Notes: generated by a model from the letters alone, not told the origin. A DNA stretch of 64,000 bases from Paenibacillus sp. FSL H8-0332 (GCF_037963835.1 NZ_CP150145.1:5084001-5148000); one strand, 5' to 3'. Positions 16,825 through 26,120 are shown, counted from the stretch's first letter. Numbers and translations: made by a program.

Positions 16825-18762
16825 CCCGCACTCCATCCGCAGCACATGGAACGACTTGGGCTCAAGCGTATATACCATGGAGTTCGCGGTCTCAAGCGGC
16901 TCACGCTTAGGCGCGATGTTGCGCGGAGCCTCAATAGAGTTCACTTCCGCTTCCTGTCCCTGCATGACATACGCCTCGCCGATTCCGTTCAAGGACAGTG
17001 CTGTCTCCAGCTCCACCTGAACGGTACGGTCCAGCGTGTTCACCAGCTTCACATAAAGGACTTGCTGCTCCTCATCATAAGAGACAGTGTAAGGAATCTC
17101 CTCCTGATCATGTACGGTCTGCAGCACCTTCGTTCCCATCAGTGTACTGTACATTTGCTGCACATAATAGCTTGGTGTACCGTAGCTGCTCTCCCCGTCG
17201 AACCAGATCATATCCGGCGACCACTGGGCATAGCCGAGTCTGGCGAACAACGGAGCATAAGAGGCCAGCACAACGATATCGGCATTGCGCTCAAGGCCTG
17301 TCAGGAATGCGGCTTCTGCCAGCGCAGCGCCCCAGCTGTTGAAGTGCGGCGCATTCATCCCGTTGCCATAGTGACCCGCATATTCCCCGGCGAACACCTT
17401 GATGTCTCTCGGATACTGATCATAGAAATGCACATTTTCGCACAGCCATTCCGGCTTCACGTAGTAATGCTCATCGATAGCGTAGACGAAGTTTGGATTA
17501 CCCTCGGCCCGCTTCCGGTAATATTCCCACGCCCGGGTGTAGTTGACCGAACTGACATCCGGCCCGGCGGAGCCGATGAGCTGTACAGACGGGTACGCCG
17601 CATGAATTGCCTGCTCGAACAGATCGTATCGGGTGAAAAAGTCCGCATGCTCCGTCTCCCACTGCTCGTTGCCGATCCCGATCATCTCCAGACCGAACGG
17701 TTCAGGATGGCCCATATCACTCCGCAGGCGGCCCCACTGAGAATCCACTGGCCCGTTGGCGAATTCCAGCAGATCCAGCGCATCCTGAATATACTCCTGG
17801 AAAGCCTCATCATGCACGCCCACATGCTCTGTAGACTGGAACTGGCAAGCCAGCCCGACATTCAGCACCGGAATCGGCCGCGCTCCCAGGTATTCACACA
17901 ACAGGAAATACTCATAGAACCCAATCCCCAGACTCTGATTATAATGACTGTATTCGCTCGTGTACTGATTCTCTTCATTATTCCCGTGCAGCGCCCAGCG
18001 GCTGCTATTATTCCTGCGCTGTTCGGCGGCACCCACACTCCGCTTCCATTGGTAACGGTTCTCCAGGTTATAGCCTTCAACAATACATCCACCCGGGAAC
18101 CGCAGGAAGCCAGGCTTCATCTCCTCCAGCAGCCCGACCAGATCCCGGCGGAACAGACCCCGCACCGCATCGGAGGGAATCATGGAGACGAAGTCGAAGC
18201 AGACCGTACCCGGAGCATCCAGCCGGATGACGAAATGCCCATACGATACAGGCCCACTGCTGCTAAGCTGCGCTGTATAGCGTGTCCACTCTTCCCCTAC
18301 CGCTGTCGCGATGACGGCCTGCGCCATAACTGTGCTATTTTGCTCAACCGAAACTTCAATGCCCCCTGTATACCCCTCCGCTCTGGCATAGAAGGATACC
18401 TCATACGTAAGTCCCGGCTTCAGGGAGACACCATCATAGGCTTTATTGGTAAAAGCATTCTGCGTCTCCCCGGCGGTAAACGCCAGGTAATGGGGATTGA
18501 CCTCATTCTGCGGATGCTCCGTCTGAATCTGAAGCGTGGCTTCGTATGCCTCTGCGGGATAAGCCGTCCAACCATAAAGGCCGTCATGACTCTCGCTGTA
18601 GCTCCCCCTGTCGCCCTGCGCCTTCATGAACTCAAAGGAACGGTTCTCAATCATCTCGGCATGCAGCCCGCCGTCCAGACCATAGTTGATATCCTCGAAG
18701 AAGAGCCCAATCATCCCCTTGGAGATCGATACTCCGGGTTTATCTGTAATTTGTATTTTCAT
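16816..18762 (-). CDS. GH51 alpha-L-arabinofuranosidase with inserted carbohydrate-binding module
   Basis: A 648-residue enzyme that removes alpha-L-arabinofuranosyl side groups from arabinoxylan, arabinan or their oligomers. It opens with the GH51 signature ISKGMIGLFFEDINYGLDGG. Residues about 60-200 form an inserted CBM4_9-like beta-sandwich. The catalytic barrel follows: FLRFPGGCIVEGYNLENRY, the acid/base Glu in IGNEQWE near residue 365, and the nucleophile Glu in FAGEYAGHYGN near 459. The C-terminal part from about 520 is the usual beta domain. There is no signal peptide, so it acts inside the cell. It lies 36 bases downstream of the GH5 gene and is likely cotranscribed with it. Its last codons overlap a tandem decamer repeat. 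Confidence 0.93.
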   Translation of the reverse strand: MKIQITDKPGVSISKGMIGLFFEDINYGLDGGLHAEMIENRSFEFMKAQGDRGSYSESHDGLYGWTAYPAEAYEATLQIQTEHPQNEVNPHYLAFTAGETQNAFTNKAYDGVSLKPGLTYEVSFYARAEGYTGGIEVSVEQNSTVMAQAVIATAVGEEWTRYTAQLSSSGPVSYGHFVIRLDAPGTVCFDFVSMIPSDAVRGLFRRDLVGLLEEMKPGFLRFPGGCIVEGYNLENRYQWKRSVGAAEQRRNNSSRWALHGNNEENQYTSEYSHYNQSLGIGFYEYFLLCEYLGARPIPVLNVGLACQFQSTEHVGVHDEAFQEYIQDALDLLEFANGPVDSQWGRLRSDMGHPEPFGLEMIGIGNEQWETEHADFFTRYDLFEQAIHAAYPSVQLIGSAGPDVSSVNYTRAWEYYRKRAEGNPNFVYAIDEHYYVKPEWLCENVHFYDQYPRDIKVFAGEYAGHYGNGMNAPHFNSWGAALAEAAFLTGLERNADIVVLASYAPLFARLGYAQWSPDMIWFDGESSYGTPSYYVQQMYSTLMGTKVLQTVHDQEEIPYTVSYDEEQQVLYVKLVNTLDRTVQVELETALSLNGIGEAYVMQGQEAEVNSIEAPRNIAPKREPLETANSMVYTLEPKSFHVLRMECGVR

Positions 18763-18798
18763 TTATAAGACCTCGCTTCATAAAGAGTATTAACCCGC

Positions 18799-19815
18799 TC
18801 ACAGATAAGAAATAATCGCAGAAGTAATGCTGCTGTCGTAGCGGTCGGAGATGCCGAAGTCCATCTTTTTATAGGTCCAAGCGGCCCGGCCTATCTTGTA
18901 TTGCTCGAACACTCCATGCACATCCTTATACCAGTTCACCACGCTCTGCGAAGGAGCTTGCTCAATAACGCCGTATTCCCCGCAGTACAGATACACATTC
19001 CGCTCCGCAGCGACATCGATGGCATTCTGAATTAGGCTGGTCATGTACGCCGGACCCATCTCGTGGATACCTTCTGTATGCAGCCCCGAGCCGAAAGCGC
19101 CAATGGCCGCCGAAGTGCTGCGGTAGTTCTCCAGATCACCCGGATAGTCCATGCTGCTCTTAGGCATCTGCTCCACCCAAGCCGCACGCTGGTGCGTGAA
19201 CAGGAACGGCTCATAGAAGTGGAAGGTGTAGACGATATTCTCATCAAAAGGCTGGTCCAACAGCTCCAAGGTGTGCACGCTGTTCCACTGGATACCGCCG
19301 ACAACGATTTTGGTCTCCGGCGCATGCTTGCGGATTTCAGTAATCGTCCGGTGGGCCAGCGCATTCCAGCGGCTGCTGTCCTTCTCCACAATCTCATTCA
19401 ACAATTCAAAAGCCACAGTGTCCTTGTAGCTGGCATACCGGCTGGCAATCGCCTTCCACAGATTCAAGAACCGCTCTTGGAGCGCCAGATCGTCGAACAG
19501 GGAATTCTCGGCCACGCTGTTGAAGGAGAAGCCCGGCGTCTTATGCAGATCAATAATGAGATTCAGCCCATGGGCAGCGCACCAGCGGATACAATTGTCG
19601 ATATGCTTGAACCCGGCGTAAGTCTCGGCATTCCCCGTATCCTCTATCACTTCATAATCTACCGGCAGCCGGACATGGTCCAGTCCCCAGGATGCAATCG
19701 TCTCGATATCCTTCTCCGTAATGAAGCTATCATAATGTGTATGCTGATACGGACACTGGGACAGCCAGCCTCCGAGATTCACCCCTCTTGAATAACCGGT
19801 CCACTCTTTCATCAT
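18799..19815 (-). CDS. GH5 family glycoside hydrolase (endoglucanase/mannanase/glucosidase type)
   Basis: About 338 residues. ATG 19815 lies six bases after GGAGAGG; neighbouring ATG codons at 19821 and 19812 are possible. It begins RGVNLGGWLSQ and contains GLDHVRLPVDYEVI, as in GH5. The catalytic acid is the Glu of LLNEIVE near residue 140 and the nucleophile the Glu of YCGEYGV near 279. FHFYEPFLFTHQ carries the conserved His/Tyr pair. The size and the RGVNLGGWL start resemble the exo-acting and short endo-acting cytoplasmic GH5 members; there is no signal peptide, so the substrate should be an imported oligosaccharide. Paired with the GH51 gene, it suggests breakdown of arabinoxylan or arabinoglucan fragments. 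The divergent AraC gene is its likely regulator. Confidence 0.9.
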   Translation of the reverse strand: MMKEWTGYSRGVNLGGWLSQCPYQHTHYDSFITEKDIETIASWGLDHVRLPVDYEVIEDTGNAETYAGFKHIDNCIRWCAAHGLNLIIDLHKTPGFSFNSVAENSLFDDLALQERFLNLWKAIASRYASYKDTVAFELLNEIVEKDSSRWNALAHRTITEIRKHAPETKIVVGGIQWNSVHTLELLDQPFDENIVYTFHFYEPFLFTHQRAAWVEQMPKSSMDYPGDLENYRSTSAAIGAFGSGLHTEGIHEMGPAYMTSLIQNAIDVAAERNVYLYCGEYGVIEQAPSQSVVNWYKDVHGVFEQYKIGRAAWTYKKMDFGISDRYDSSITSAIISYL

Positions 19816-19871
19816 TATCATCCTCTCCGGCCTCAGCCTTCAATGTATACTCCTCTTGCTTACCTGCCTTA

Positions 19872-19900
19872 AGCATAGATAAACCCTGGCCCCAGGACAA
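19872..19900 (-). promoter_or_regulatory. Possible promoter of the GH5-GH51 unit
   Basis: On the minus strand TTGTCC (19895-19900) and TATGCT (19872-19877) lie 17 bases apart, 57 bases before the GH5 start. The DNA between this and the divergent AraC promoter (about 19901-19942) has a TAAGT/ACTTA dyad and two GTGC motifs, the expected place for AraC binding. Confidence 0.4.
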
Positions 19901-19942
19901 TTACACATCGTGCGTAAGTACTAACTTATTGTGCAATCCTCA

Positions 19943-19972
19943 TTTACAAAAGGCACCCTTAGCTTCTACAAT
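19943..19972 (+). promoter_or_regulatory. Possible promoter of the AraC gene
   Basis: TTTACA (19943-19948) and TACAAT (19967-19972) with an 18-base spacer, 29 bases before the start codon. Confidence 0.45.
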
Positions 19973-20000
19973 AGATCTATCTGCTGCGCAGGAGGTTCAT

Positions 20001-20783
20001 ATGAACATACACAATATCGGCTACAATCACAGCCATGACGCGGACTTCATCATCAACAGGCCCCAAGGGTCGGGAGACTATATGCTGCTGTTGCTGAAGA
20101 CGCCGGCCATCTTCACTTTGGAGGGAAAGAGCCGGGTGACAGGTCCAGACTCCTTCATCCTGTACAGTGAGCATACGCCTCAGTTCTACCGGGCATACGG
20201 GTCACAGTTCACCAATGACTGGTTCCATTTCCGGCTGGACAAGCCGGGGAATGAAGCGCTGCTGGACCGTCTGGCGATCCCCAGGGATGAAGTCATTCCG
20301 ATTGGTGACCTGAACGAGCTATCGATTATCATTAACAATTTGTGCTATGAGGCTTATTCCGAGAACCCGCATAAGGACGAGACCATCGAATTATATCTGC
20401 AATTATTCTTCATTAAGCTCAGCAACCGGATTCATTCGACCCAGAAGGAAGTCGGCAACACGCATTACAACAAGATGTCCATTATCCGCACCAAAATCTA
20501 TAACCAGCCCTTCCTGAACTGGACCATCGATGGACTATCCCACGAATTAACCATGAGCCGCTCCTGCTTCCAGCACTTGTATAAGGACTTCTTCGGTGTA
20601 AGCCCGATGGCCGACGTCATTACCAGCCGGATCGAACATGCGAAATACCTGCTCACCACCACGGACACCTCCGTCAAAAAAATCGCAGAAATGAGCGGCT
20701 ACGCCAGCGAGATTCACTTCATGCGCCAGTTCAAGCAGCAGACAGGGCAGACGCCGTCACAGTACAGGGAGCACAAAAAATAA
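20001..20783 (+). CDS. AraC family transcriptional regulator with cupin-type sensing domain
   Basis: A 260-residue regulator starting at ATG 20001, five bases after AGGAGG; the open frame extends farther upstream but without protein character. The N-terminal 150 residues form a cupin-like sugar-binding domain: RPQGSGDYMLLLLKTPAIF, DSFILYSEHTPQFYRAYG. The C-terminal 100 residues carry two HTH motifs, LSHELTMSRSCFQHLYKDFF and VKKIAEMSGYASEIHFMRQF. It is divergent from the GH5-GH51 unit with 185 bases between the start codons, an arrangement that usually means it activates the neighbouring enzymes in response to arabinose or an oligosaccharide. The inducer is inferred. Confidence 0.92.
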   Translation: MNIHNIGYNHSHDADFIINRPQGSGDYMLLLLKTPAIFTLEGKSRVTGPDSFILYSEHTPQFYRAYGSQFTNDWFHFRLDKPGNEALLDRLAIPRDEVIPIGDLNELSIIINNLCYEAYSENPHKDETIELYLQLFFIKLSNRIHSTQKEVGNTHYNKMSIIRTKIYNQPFLNWTIDGLSHELTMSRSCFQHLYKDFFGVSPMADVITSRIEHAKYLLTTTDTSVKKIAEMSGYASEIHFMRQFKQQTGQTPSQYREHKK

Positions 20784-20798
20784 CCCCACAAAGTGGGG
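20775..20798 (-). terminator. Terminator of the macro-domain gene
   Basis: On the minus strand CCCCAC, TTT and GTGGGG form a hairpin (20784-20798) followed by TTATTTTTT. It overlaps the end of the converging AraC gene. Confidence 0.65.
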
Positions 20799-20869
20799 CA
20801 TTGCTTCGATACGTATAACCAACCAGACTGCTTATGGGCGGTCAGGTCGGGATGAAGCCTGAATACAGG

Positions 20870-21319
20870 CTAGATTTTGTACAAAGTGACTTCATAATCT
20901 TCAAACACTGTCCCGATGATCCGCTCCACCACACTCCACTCCCCGTTCGCCAGCCCGCAGCCAATGTTGTACGGGAGGGCGACAGACAGACCCTTGGCCT
21001 GTGCTTCTGTCTTCAGTCTAGTTACCGCTTGCTCCAGCGCAGCATAATCCGTATACCGGGTTTTGCTCCTTCCATAGTTAAGCTGGCCGAACAGATTCGA
21101 CGTGTACTTCGCGCCCGTCTGCACCAGCTGGCAGTGTCCGAGCAGCTCGTCAGGCGTGTGCTGGTCGCAGTATTTTTTGTACTCAGGATATAAATTCGGA
21201 TAACGGTCCCGCAGGATCTTCGCAATCCCCGACCCCATCACCCCCTGACAATTCACCTGATGTCCTAGAATATCTTCACTGGCTTCTAATAGATCGCCGT
21301 TTACGAATTGGATGGTCAT
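20870..21319 (-). CDS. Macro-domain protein (ADP-ribose binding/hydrolysing)
   Basis: A 149-residue single-domain protein. ATG 21319 follows AAGGAG at eight bases; the frame is open another 52 codons upstream but without a ribosome site. It starts QFVNGDLLEASEDILGHQVN and has the loop CQGVMGSGIAKILRDRYPNL, both typical of macro domains of the TARG1/Poa1p/DarG kind that bind ADP-ribose and may remove it from proteins or nucleic acids. GAKYTSNLFGQLNYG and VALPYNIGCGLANGEW supply the second substrate loop. The neighbours are not a DarT-like toxin, so a role as antitoxin is not supported here; ADP-ribose clean-up or 1''-phosphate processing is more plausible. Confidence 0.88.
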   Translation of the reverse strand: MTIQFVNGDLLEASEDILGHQVNCQGVMGSGIAKILRDRYPNLYPEYKKYCDQHTPDELLGHCQLVQTGAKYTSNLFGQLNYGRSKTRYTDYAALEQAVTRLKTEAQAKGLSVALPYNIGCGLANGEWSVVERIIGTVFEDYEVTLYKI

Positions 21320-21500
21320 GGTTTTCTCCTTGTTGTTGTGACTTGGGTGTTTGGCAGATAGATTGAACTTAAGGATGTCCGGTCCGGGATGGTCGTGACT
21401 CCAGAGAATGTTTGGCCTTCCGGCGACAAAGGCGGACGCTACCGCTCCTCCAGCTCCAAAATTCTCCTCCGTCACTCTTCCCTATCCGAATAGTTCCCCC

Positions 21501-23270
21501 CTACACATACCACTTCCGCTGCGCCTCATACATCGTCCGGTACTCGCCATCTATGCTCATTAACTCCTCATGCGTGCCATCCTGCACGATCCTTCCGTCC
21601 TTCATCACGAGGATTCGATCCGCCAGCTTCACAGAGCCTAATCTATGGGAGACCAGGACTGCGGTTTTATCCCGGCACAGGGCGGCGAAGTCGTTATATA
21701 GACGGGTCTCCTCCAGGGGATCGATGGCCGCCGTGGGTTCATCCAGAATCATCAGGTCGCTGTCCCGGAACAATCCGCGCGCAATCGCTACACGCTGCCA
21801 CTGACCGCCGGATAGATCCGTGCCGCCGAACTCCCGTCCCAGCATCGTATTCAGCCCTTCCTTAACCCCTTCACCGGATAAAAGCACCCCGGCCTCCTCA
21901 CACGTGGATACTACTGCGGTATCATCTGCTGGTTTGGAATATTGGCTGATCCGCACATTCTCCCGTATAGTCTCATTATACTTGCGATAATGTTGAAAAA
22001 CAGCCGACGTTCGCTCATAGCTAGTCCGCGAGGCCTCCACTTTCCCGTACCACACTTCCCCTGCCGAAGGCGGGTATAACCCCATAATGATGCGGCACAG
22101 CGTGGTCTTCCCGCTTCCATTCTCGCCTACAATCGCCAGTGTCTGCTTATTCGGGATGATCAGGTCAATCTCCTCTACCGCATTTCGGGTCGCCGTCGGA
22201 TAGCGGAAGCGGACAGCTTTTAGCTCAATATCACTGTCTGCGGGCCTTGGCATGTTGCTGGTCCTCTGAACAGGTTCGTCGATGAAATCCAGAAAATGCT
22301 CAGTAGACCCGATATTCTCCGTAGCCCAGGCGATTCTCTCGGTGATCAGCTTGTTCATGAACCGGTATAGACTGCCAATCGAAGCCAGCACCGCCGCAAA
22401 AGCTCCAATCGAAATCTCCTGCCTCATCACAGACACAAACAGCATATACACGATCAGGCCGTAGCCAATAACCGTCACTATATTCAGAATGAGCTGAACG
22501 AGATGCTTGCGTACCTGCGTCCGAAGTACAATAGCGTTCAACCGTTGCAGGGCAGAGGTATACAGATTCTCGAAAAATGCAGTAGCCCCCAGCAACCGGG
22601 TCTCTGAGAGATACTTTTTGTCCGTTAAGCACTGTTCATAGTAGTCATTTTCCCGCCGGATCGGAGCAGCTGCCGCCTCCAGATTCCTGAATGCTGACAT
22701 CAGCACCCACTCAGAGAGCATCACCGGGACAAATACGACGACAATGCTTAGCGCAAGCACCGGCTTGAGCGTGAACAGATACCACCCGATGAACACGAAA
22801 TAAGTCGTATAGTAGAATAGAATGTCCAGTAAGGTCGTCCCGATCCAGATCAGCTTGCCGCTCCCGTTCACAGCCTTATCGATATAATCCAGCCGCTTCG
22901 TGTCCTCGAATTCAGAGACCTGTAACGAATCTACTCTTCTAAAAATCATCAGGTTCAGGTGCTTGCCCACGCTTAGCCCGTAAATCTCCTCATAACAGTT
23001 CCCGAGTCCATCCATGACATGATAAAACAGATACATAAGTGCCAGCGCGCCCAAGGACAGGAGAATCATCCTGAAGCCTATTCTACCAGTAGCATATGCA
23101 GCCGCCGCATCCAAAAACCTTTGCAACAATAACACCTGCAGCACCCAGGACAACGCCTGGAGCAAGGCAACACCGATGTACGTATAAGACATCCCGGGAT
23201 TCACCTGGAATAAAAGCCGCAGGCATCTGACCCCGTTGCTCAGGAATCCCTTCCCCTGTATTCTATCCAT
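21501..23270 (-). CDS. ABC exporter half-transporter (membrane domain plus ATPase), second of a pair
   Basis: A 589-residue protein. ATG 23270 overlaps the stop codon of the upstream exporter, which suggests coupled translation; an in-frame ATG eight codons earlier is also possible. Six membrane helices occupy about residues 20-310. The ATPase domain has Walker A GENGSGKTT, signature LSGGQWQR, Walker B LMILDEPTAA and the switch His in VSHRLG. All key residues are present. With the preceding gene it should form a heterodimeric exporter for a peptide, lipid or drug. The LSGGQWQR signature form is frequent in peptide and lipid exporters, but no peptide precursor gene is visible nearby. Confidence 0.9.
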   Translation of the reverse strand: MDRIQGKGFLSNGVRCLRLLFQVNPGMSYTYIGVALLQALSWVLQVLLLQRFLDAAAAYATGRIGFRMILLSLGALALMYLFYHVMDGLGNCYEEIYGLSVGKHLNLMIFRRVDSLQVSEFEDTKRLDYIDKAVNGSGKLIWIGTTLLDILFYYTTYFVFIGWYLFTLKPVLALSIVVVFVPVMLSEWVLMSAFRNLEAAAAPIRRENDYYEQCLTDKKYLSETRLLGATAFFENLYTSALQRLNAIVLRTQVRKHLVQLILNIVTVIGYGLIVYMLFVSVMRQEISIGAFAAVLASIGSLYRFMNKLITERIAWATENIGSTEHFLDFIDEPVQRTSNMPRPADSDIELKAVRFRYPTATRNAVEEIDLIIPNKQTLAIVGENGSGKTTLCRIIMGLYPPSAGEVWYGKVEASRTSYERTSAVFQHYRKYNETIRENVRISQYSKPADDTAVVSTCEEAGVLLSGEGVKEGLNTMLGREFGGTDLSGGQWQRVAIARGLFRDSDLMILDEPTAAIDPLEETRLYNDFAALCRDKTAVLVSHRLGSVKLADRILVMKDGRIVQDGTHEELMSIDGEYRTMYEAQRKWYV

Positions 23271-25074
23271 GCTGCACCATACTCTCTGCTTCATACCACG
23301 ACTTCTGGCTGGCGAACATCTTCCCGTATATCCCGTCCGGGATTTCCAGCAATTGCTCATGGGAGCCCTGCTCCGCAATCCGCCCGTTACGCACCACCAG
23401 GATCTCATCCGAGATTCTCGCAGCGCCCAGCCTGTGGGTGATGTATATGGTGAACCGGTCTGCGCGGATGCTGCTGAACATTTCATATAGCCTGCTCTCT
23501 TCGAGGGGGTCAAGGGCAGCCGTAGGCTCATCCATAATATGAATAGCTGAGCTGGAGTACAACAGTCTGGCTATCGCCAGCCTTTGCCACTGCCCGCCGG
23601 AGAGGTCCAGGCTGTTATCTTTAATTTTTCCAACATAAGTATCAAGACCGGATTCCAGCCCCTGGACCATCCCGTCCAGATTCATCTTGCTTATGCTGTG
23701 CCGGACACGCTCTTCATCCAGCCTCAGGATATTCCCCAGCCGGACATTATCCTGGATCGACAGCGCGTACCTGGCGTAATTCTGGAAGACCACAGCGATG
23801 ATGCTTTTCAGCTCCGGGTAGCTGTACTCCCGCAGGTTCCTATTATTAATGTAGATTTCACCTTCGTAGGTATCGTACATCCCGGAAAGCAGTTTGATCA
23901 GGGTAGACTTACCGGCCCCGTTCTCACCGACAATGGCATAGCTCTTCCCGCTAACCATGGTGAACGAGCATTGATTCAATATGTATCTTTCCGTATCCGG
24001 GTAGCGGAAGCTCACCTGCCTGAATTCCAGCGATTGAAAGACGAAGCCGTCTATCTCCACAGGTAGAGCAGCGGCATCCTTCTTCTCACTGAGTCCGGCA
24101 AAAGCTGAAAAATCCTTCAGATACTCCTTCATCCGCGCATGCTCCTGCATCGTCTCGGCTAACTGCCAGGACATCCTCTGCACGAGACTGAAGATCGCGG
24201 TCACCAGCGAAATGAACAGGCCGATCGATAGCTCGCCCAAGTGCAGCGCAGGCAACAGCAAGGCCACTATAATGATGCCGATCAGCAGGGCGATGATCGA
24301 GCCGCTTTTTAGATGAATGAAGCTGCGGATCTGTATCTTCTTCTCCACCGCGTACGTCTGATCATATAGCTTGTCGTACCGATCCCTGAGCGCCGGACTA
24401 TATCCGAATAACGTGCGTTCCTCCGCATTTTCTCGGCTGGTCAAAATATGCGCCAGATCTGCGCTCCTCCTCCGTATCCGCTGCGCATCCATCCCCAGCA
24501 CATAATTCGCCTTGCCCGTCTTCATGGCAATATAGAACAAAGGCACCGCAACCAGCACAATCACAATCCCCGTAATGAACGTGGACGACATCACAATCAC
24601 AAGCAGCGAAGCGGTCCCGATCAGCAGATTGAGTCCACTCATCATATTGTTGAAGCCGCCCATGAAATGACCCACCGGATCGCCGCACACCCTATGGATT
24701 AACTCTGTGGTCTCCTTATTCTCAATATGCTGATACGCAAGCCGCGCCCGCTTGAGCACCATCTCCCGCTTCAGCCGCACATTCAGCCGGTTGCGACCCG
24801 TCAGCTCAACCAGCTGCATCAGGCTGGGAAGCAGATGAGTAACGATCACATAACCCATAATCAGCGCAAGCGGCCTGTAGATTAACGAATACTCCGCCCG
24901 GCCATTCACAATATGGGTCGCCGTATTAATGAAATAAGCCATCACCAGCGTCTGATACGCAGGCATCAGGGCATCCACCAGCATATACCCCACCGCCGCC
25001 ACCGTCTGCACCGGAATCACCCTAAGCGGAATCCCGATCAGATCGAATACTGTATATTTTCTTGAAGTAAGCAT
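23263..25074 (-). CDS. ABC exporter half-transporter (membrane domain plus ATPase), first of a pair
   Basis: A 603-residue protein starting at ATG 25074, seven bases after AAGGAG. Six helices lie in about residues 15-330, then the ATPase: Walker A GENGAGKST, signature LSGGQWQR, Walker B AIHIMDEPTAA, and THRL. Both nucleotide sites of the presumed heterodimer look complete because the partner also has intact motifs. Helix 1 starts IPLRVIPVQTVAAVGYMLVD. The two genes overlap by eight bases and form their own unit. Substrate unknown; no adjacent regulator, biosynthesis or precursor gene helps to define it. Confidence 0.9.
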   Translation of the reverse strand: MLTSRKYTVFDLIGIPLRVIPVQTVAAVGYMLVDALMPAYQTLVMAYFINTATHIVNGRAEYSLIYRPLALIMGYVIVTHLLPSLMQLVELTGRNRLNVRLKREMVLKRARLAYQHIENKETTELIHRVCGDPVGHFMGGFNNMMSGLNLLIGTASLLVIVMSSTFITGIVIVLVAVPLFYIAMKTGKANYVLGMDAQRIRRRSADLAHILTSRENAEERTLFGYSPALRDRYDKLYDQTYAVEKKIQIRSFIHLKSGSIIALLIGIIIVALLLPALHLGELSIGLFISLVTAIFSLVQRMSWQLAETMQEHARMKEYLKDFSAFAGLSEKKDAAALPVEIDGFVFQSLEFRQVSFRYPDTERYILNQCSFTMVSGKSYAIVGENGAGKSTLIKLLSGMYDTYEGEIYINNRNLREYSYPELKSIIAVVFQNYARYALSIQDNVRLGNILRLDEERVRHSISKMNLDGMVQGLESGLDTYVGKIKDNSLDLSGGQWQRLAIARLLYSSSAIHIMDEPTAALDPLEESRLYEMFSSIRADRFTIYITHRLGAARISDEILVVRNGRIAEQGSHEQLLEIPDGIYGKMFASQKSWYEAESMVQHG

Positions 25075-25175
25075 GTAGTCTCCTTGTTGGAATGAATTAT
25101 AAGCACGCCCCAACTCATAGTATCATTTCCATCCGGGAGGAATAACCTGTCAGATTATAGGGGTTGGGTGGAAAA

Positions 25176-25213
25176 TAAAAATGACTGTGCCGGGGTGGGC
25201 AGCAGTCATTTTA
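25176..25213. terminator. Bidirectional terminator
   Basis: AAAAATGACTG and CAGTCATTTTA form a stem around a GC-rich loop, with A and T runs on both sides. It ends the small membrane-protein gene read from 25618. Confidence 0.75.
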
Positions 25214-25237
25214 TTAGAGCCGAGTATGATATTCCCG

Positions 25238-25618
25238 CTAGGGCTGAATACTTACCTTTGTCGCGTACCACTTCCCGGCTTTCAATTTCAGCGTTAGCTG
25301 AACAGGTTCTTTGAATGCAAAATTATCATCTTCATATTTCTGAGTTACATATACTTTTGACCCTGCGAAGTAATGCAGCGGCAATACAAAACCGATCTGA
25401 TGAGCGCTTGAATTGTACTCAAAGCCATCAGATGTCATCCTACGTTCAACAGGATTAATTTTGCTGTATACCGAAGGACTCATGTAATTCATATCAGCGT
25501 CCTTCTTCATCGCTTCTTCTAATATGATCTTGGTATCATGCGATATCCATGCACCAAACGAGATGTAGGCAATAACAAATAGAAGAATGAATAAAAGGAG
25601 TAAGTTTCTCTTTTTCAT
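25238..25618 (-). CDS. Small membrane-anchored or secreted protein, unknown function
   Basis: A 126-residue protein starting at ATG 25618, five bases after GGAGG. The first 28 residues are a signal-anchor (KKRNLLLLFILLFVIAYISFG) without a lipobox. The rest, about 95 residues, is predicted to be outside the membrane and is rich in aromatic residues and Lys. I do not recognise a family. The polarity, with YVTQKYEDDNFAFKEPVQLT and LKLKAGKWYATKVS, suggests a beta-rich NTF2-like or lipoprotein-like fold. It stands alone with its own terminator. Confidence 0.7.
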   Translation of the reverse strand: MKKRNLLLLFILLFVIAYISFGAWISHDTKIILEEAMKKDADMNYMSPSVYSKINPVERRMTSDGFEYNSSAHQIGFVLPLHYFAGSKVYVTQKYEDDNFAFKEPVQLTLKLKAGKWYATKVSIQP

Positions 25619-25759
25619 TGGTACCTCCGAAAAATAAATTAATGTTGAAAGATTCAGAAAACAATTCCATCGTTCTGTAGAGTATACTCCGTGGATTTAA
25701 GATTATATATCTTTTATTGTTGGAACACAAAGTACTTTAACAATGAAGGAGATGAGCAA

Positions 25760-26071
25760 GTGGATAGTATCCTAGAGAGCCTGTATCACGGCAACTTGCA
25801 TCCCGATGAAAATATCATACCCGATGACCCGCAGTACTCTATTTTAAGAAAAAGAACATCTGACATCATAGAGGTTTGGAAGGACCGGCTTTCAGCGGAA
25901 GAATTCGACGAGTTAGAAGCGCTGTTAGACTTATATGGTCAAACTCACGGTATGGAGTTGGCAGCTAGTTTCAAGTATGGATTTCGCCTTGGGGCAGGGA
26001 TTATGGTTGAGATTTTAACCGGGGAGGAGGAGCTTGGTAGTAGGTTAATTAGTGTGGGTGATAAGACTTAA
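25760..26071 (+). CDS. DUF6809 family small protein
   Basis: A 103-residue protein starting at GTG 25760; AAGGAG lies nine bases upstream. The frame is open another 23 codons but that part is not protein-like. It begins VDSILESLYHGNLHPDE, has a central acidic helix LSAEEFDELEALLDLYG and ends FKYGFRLGAGIMVEILTGEE. This layout, a short aromatic start and a YGFRLG near the end, matches the DUF6809 family of small Firmicutes proteins, whose function is not known. It is a stand-alone gene. Confidence 0.75.
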   Translation: MDSILESLYHGNLHPDENIIPDDPQYSILRKRTSDIIEVWKDRLSAEEFDELEALLDLYGQTHGMELAASFKYGFRLGAGIMVEILTGEEELGSRLISVGDKT

Positions 26072-26120
26072 TAATAAACAGAATGAATTCTGCGTGTTTC
26101 ATAGCTATTGCAATGTTCTG

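Noticed and set aside
16846..18768. A 640-codon open frame on the plus strand opposite the GH51 gene
   Set aside because: It is the antisense shadow of a GH51 gene with intact catalytic motifs; its translation has no domain character.
20870..21319. DarTG-like toxin-antitoxin system
   Set aside because: The macro domain could fit an antitoxin, but no DarT-like ADP-ribosyltransferase gene is adjacent on either side.
21412..21804. Plus-strand frame opposite the ABC exporter end
   Set aside because: It lies within the complement of conserved ATPase motifs and has no ribosome site.
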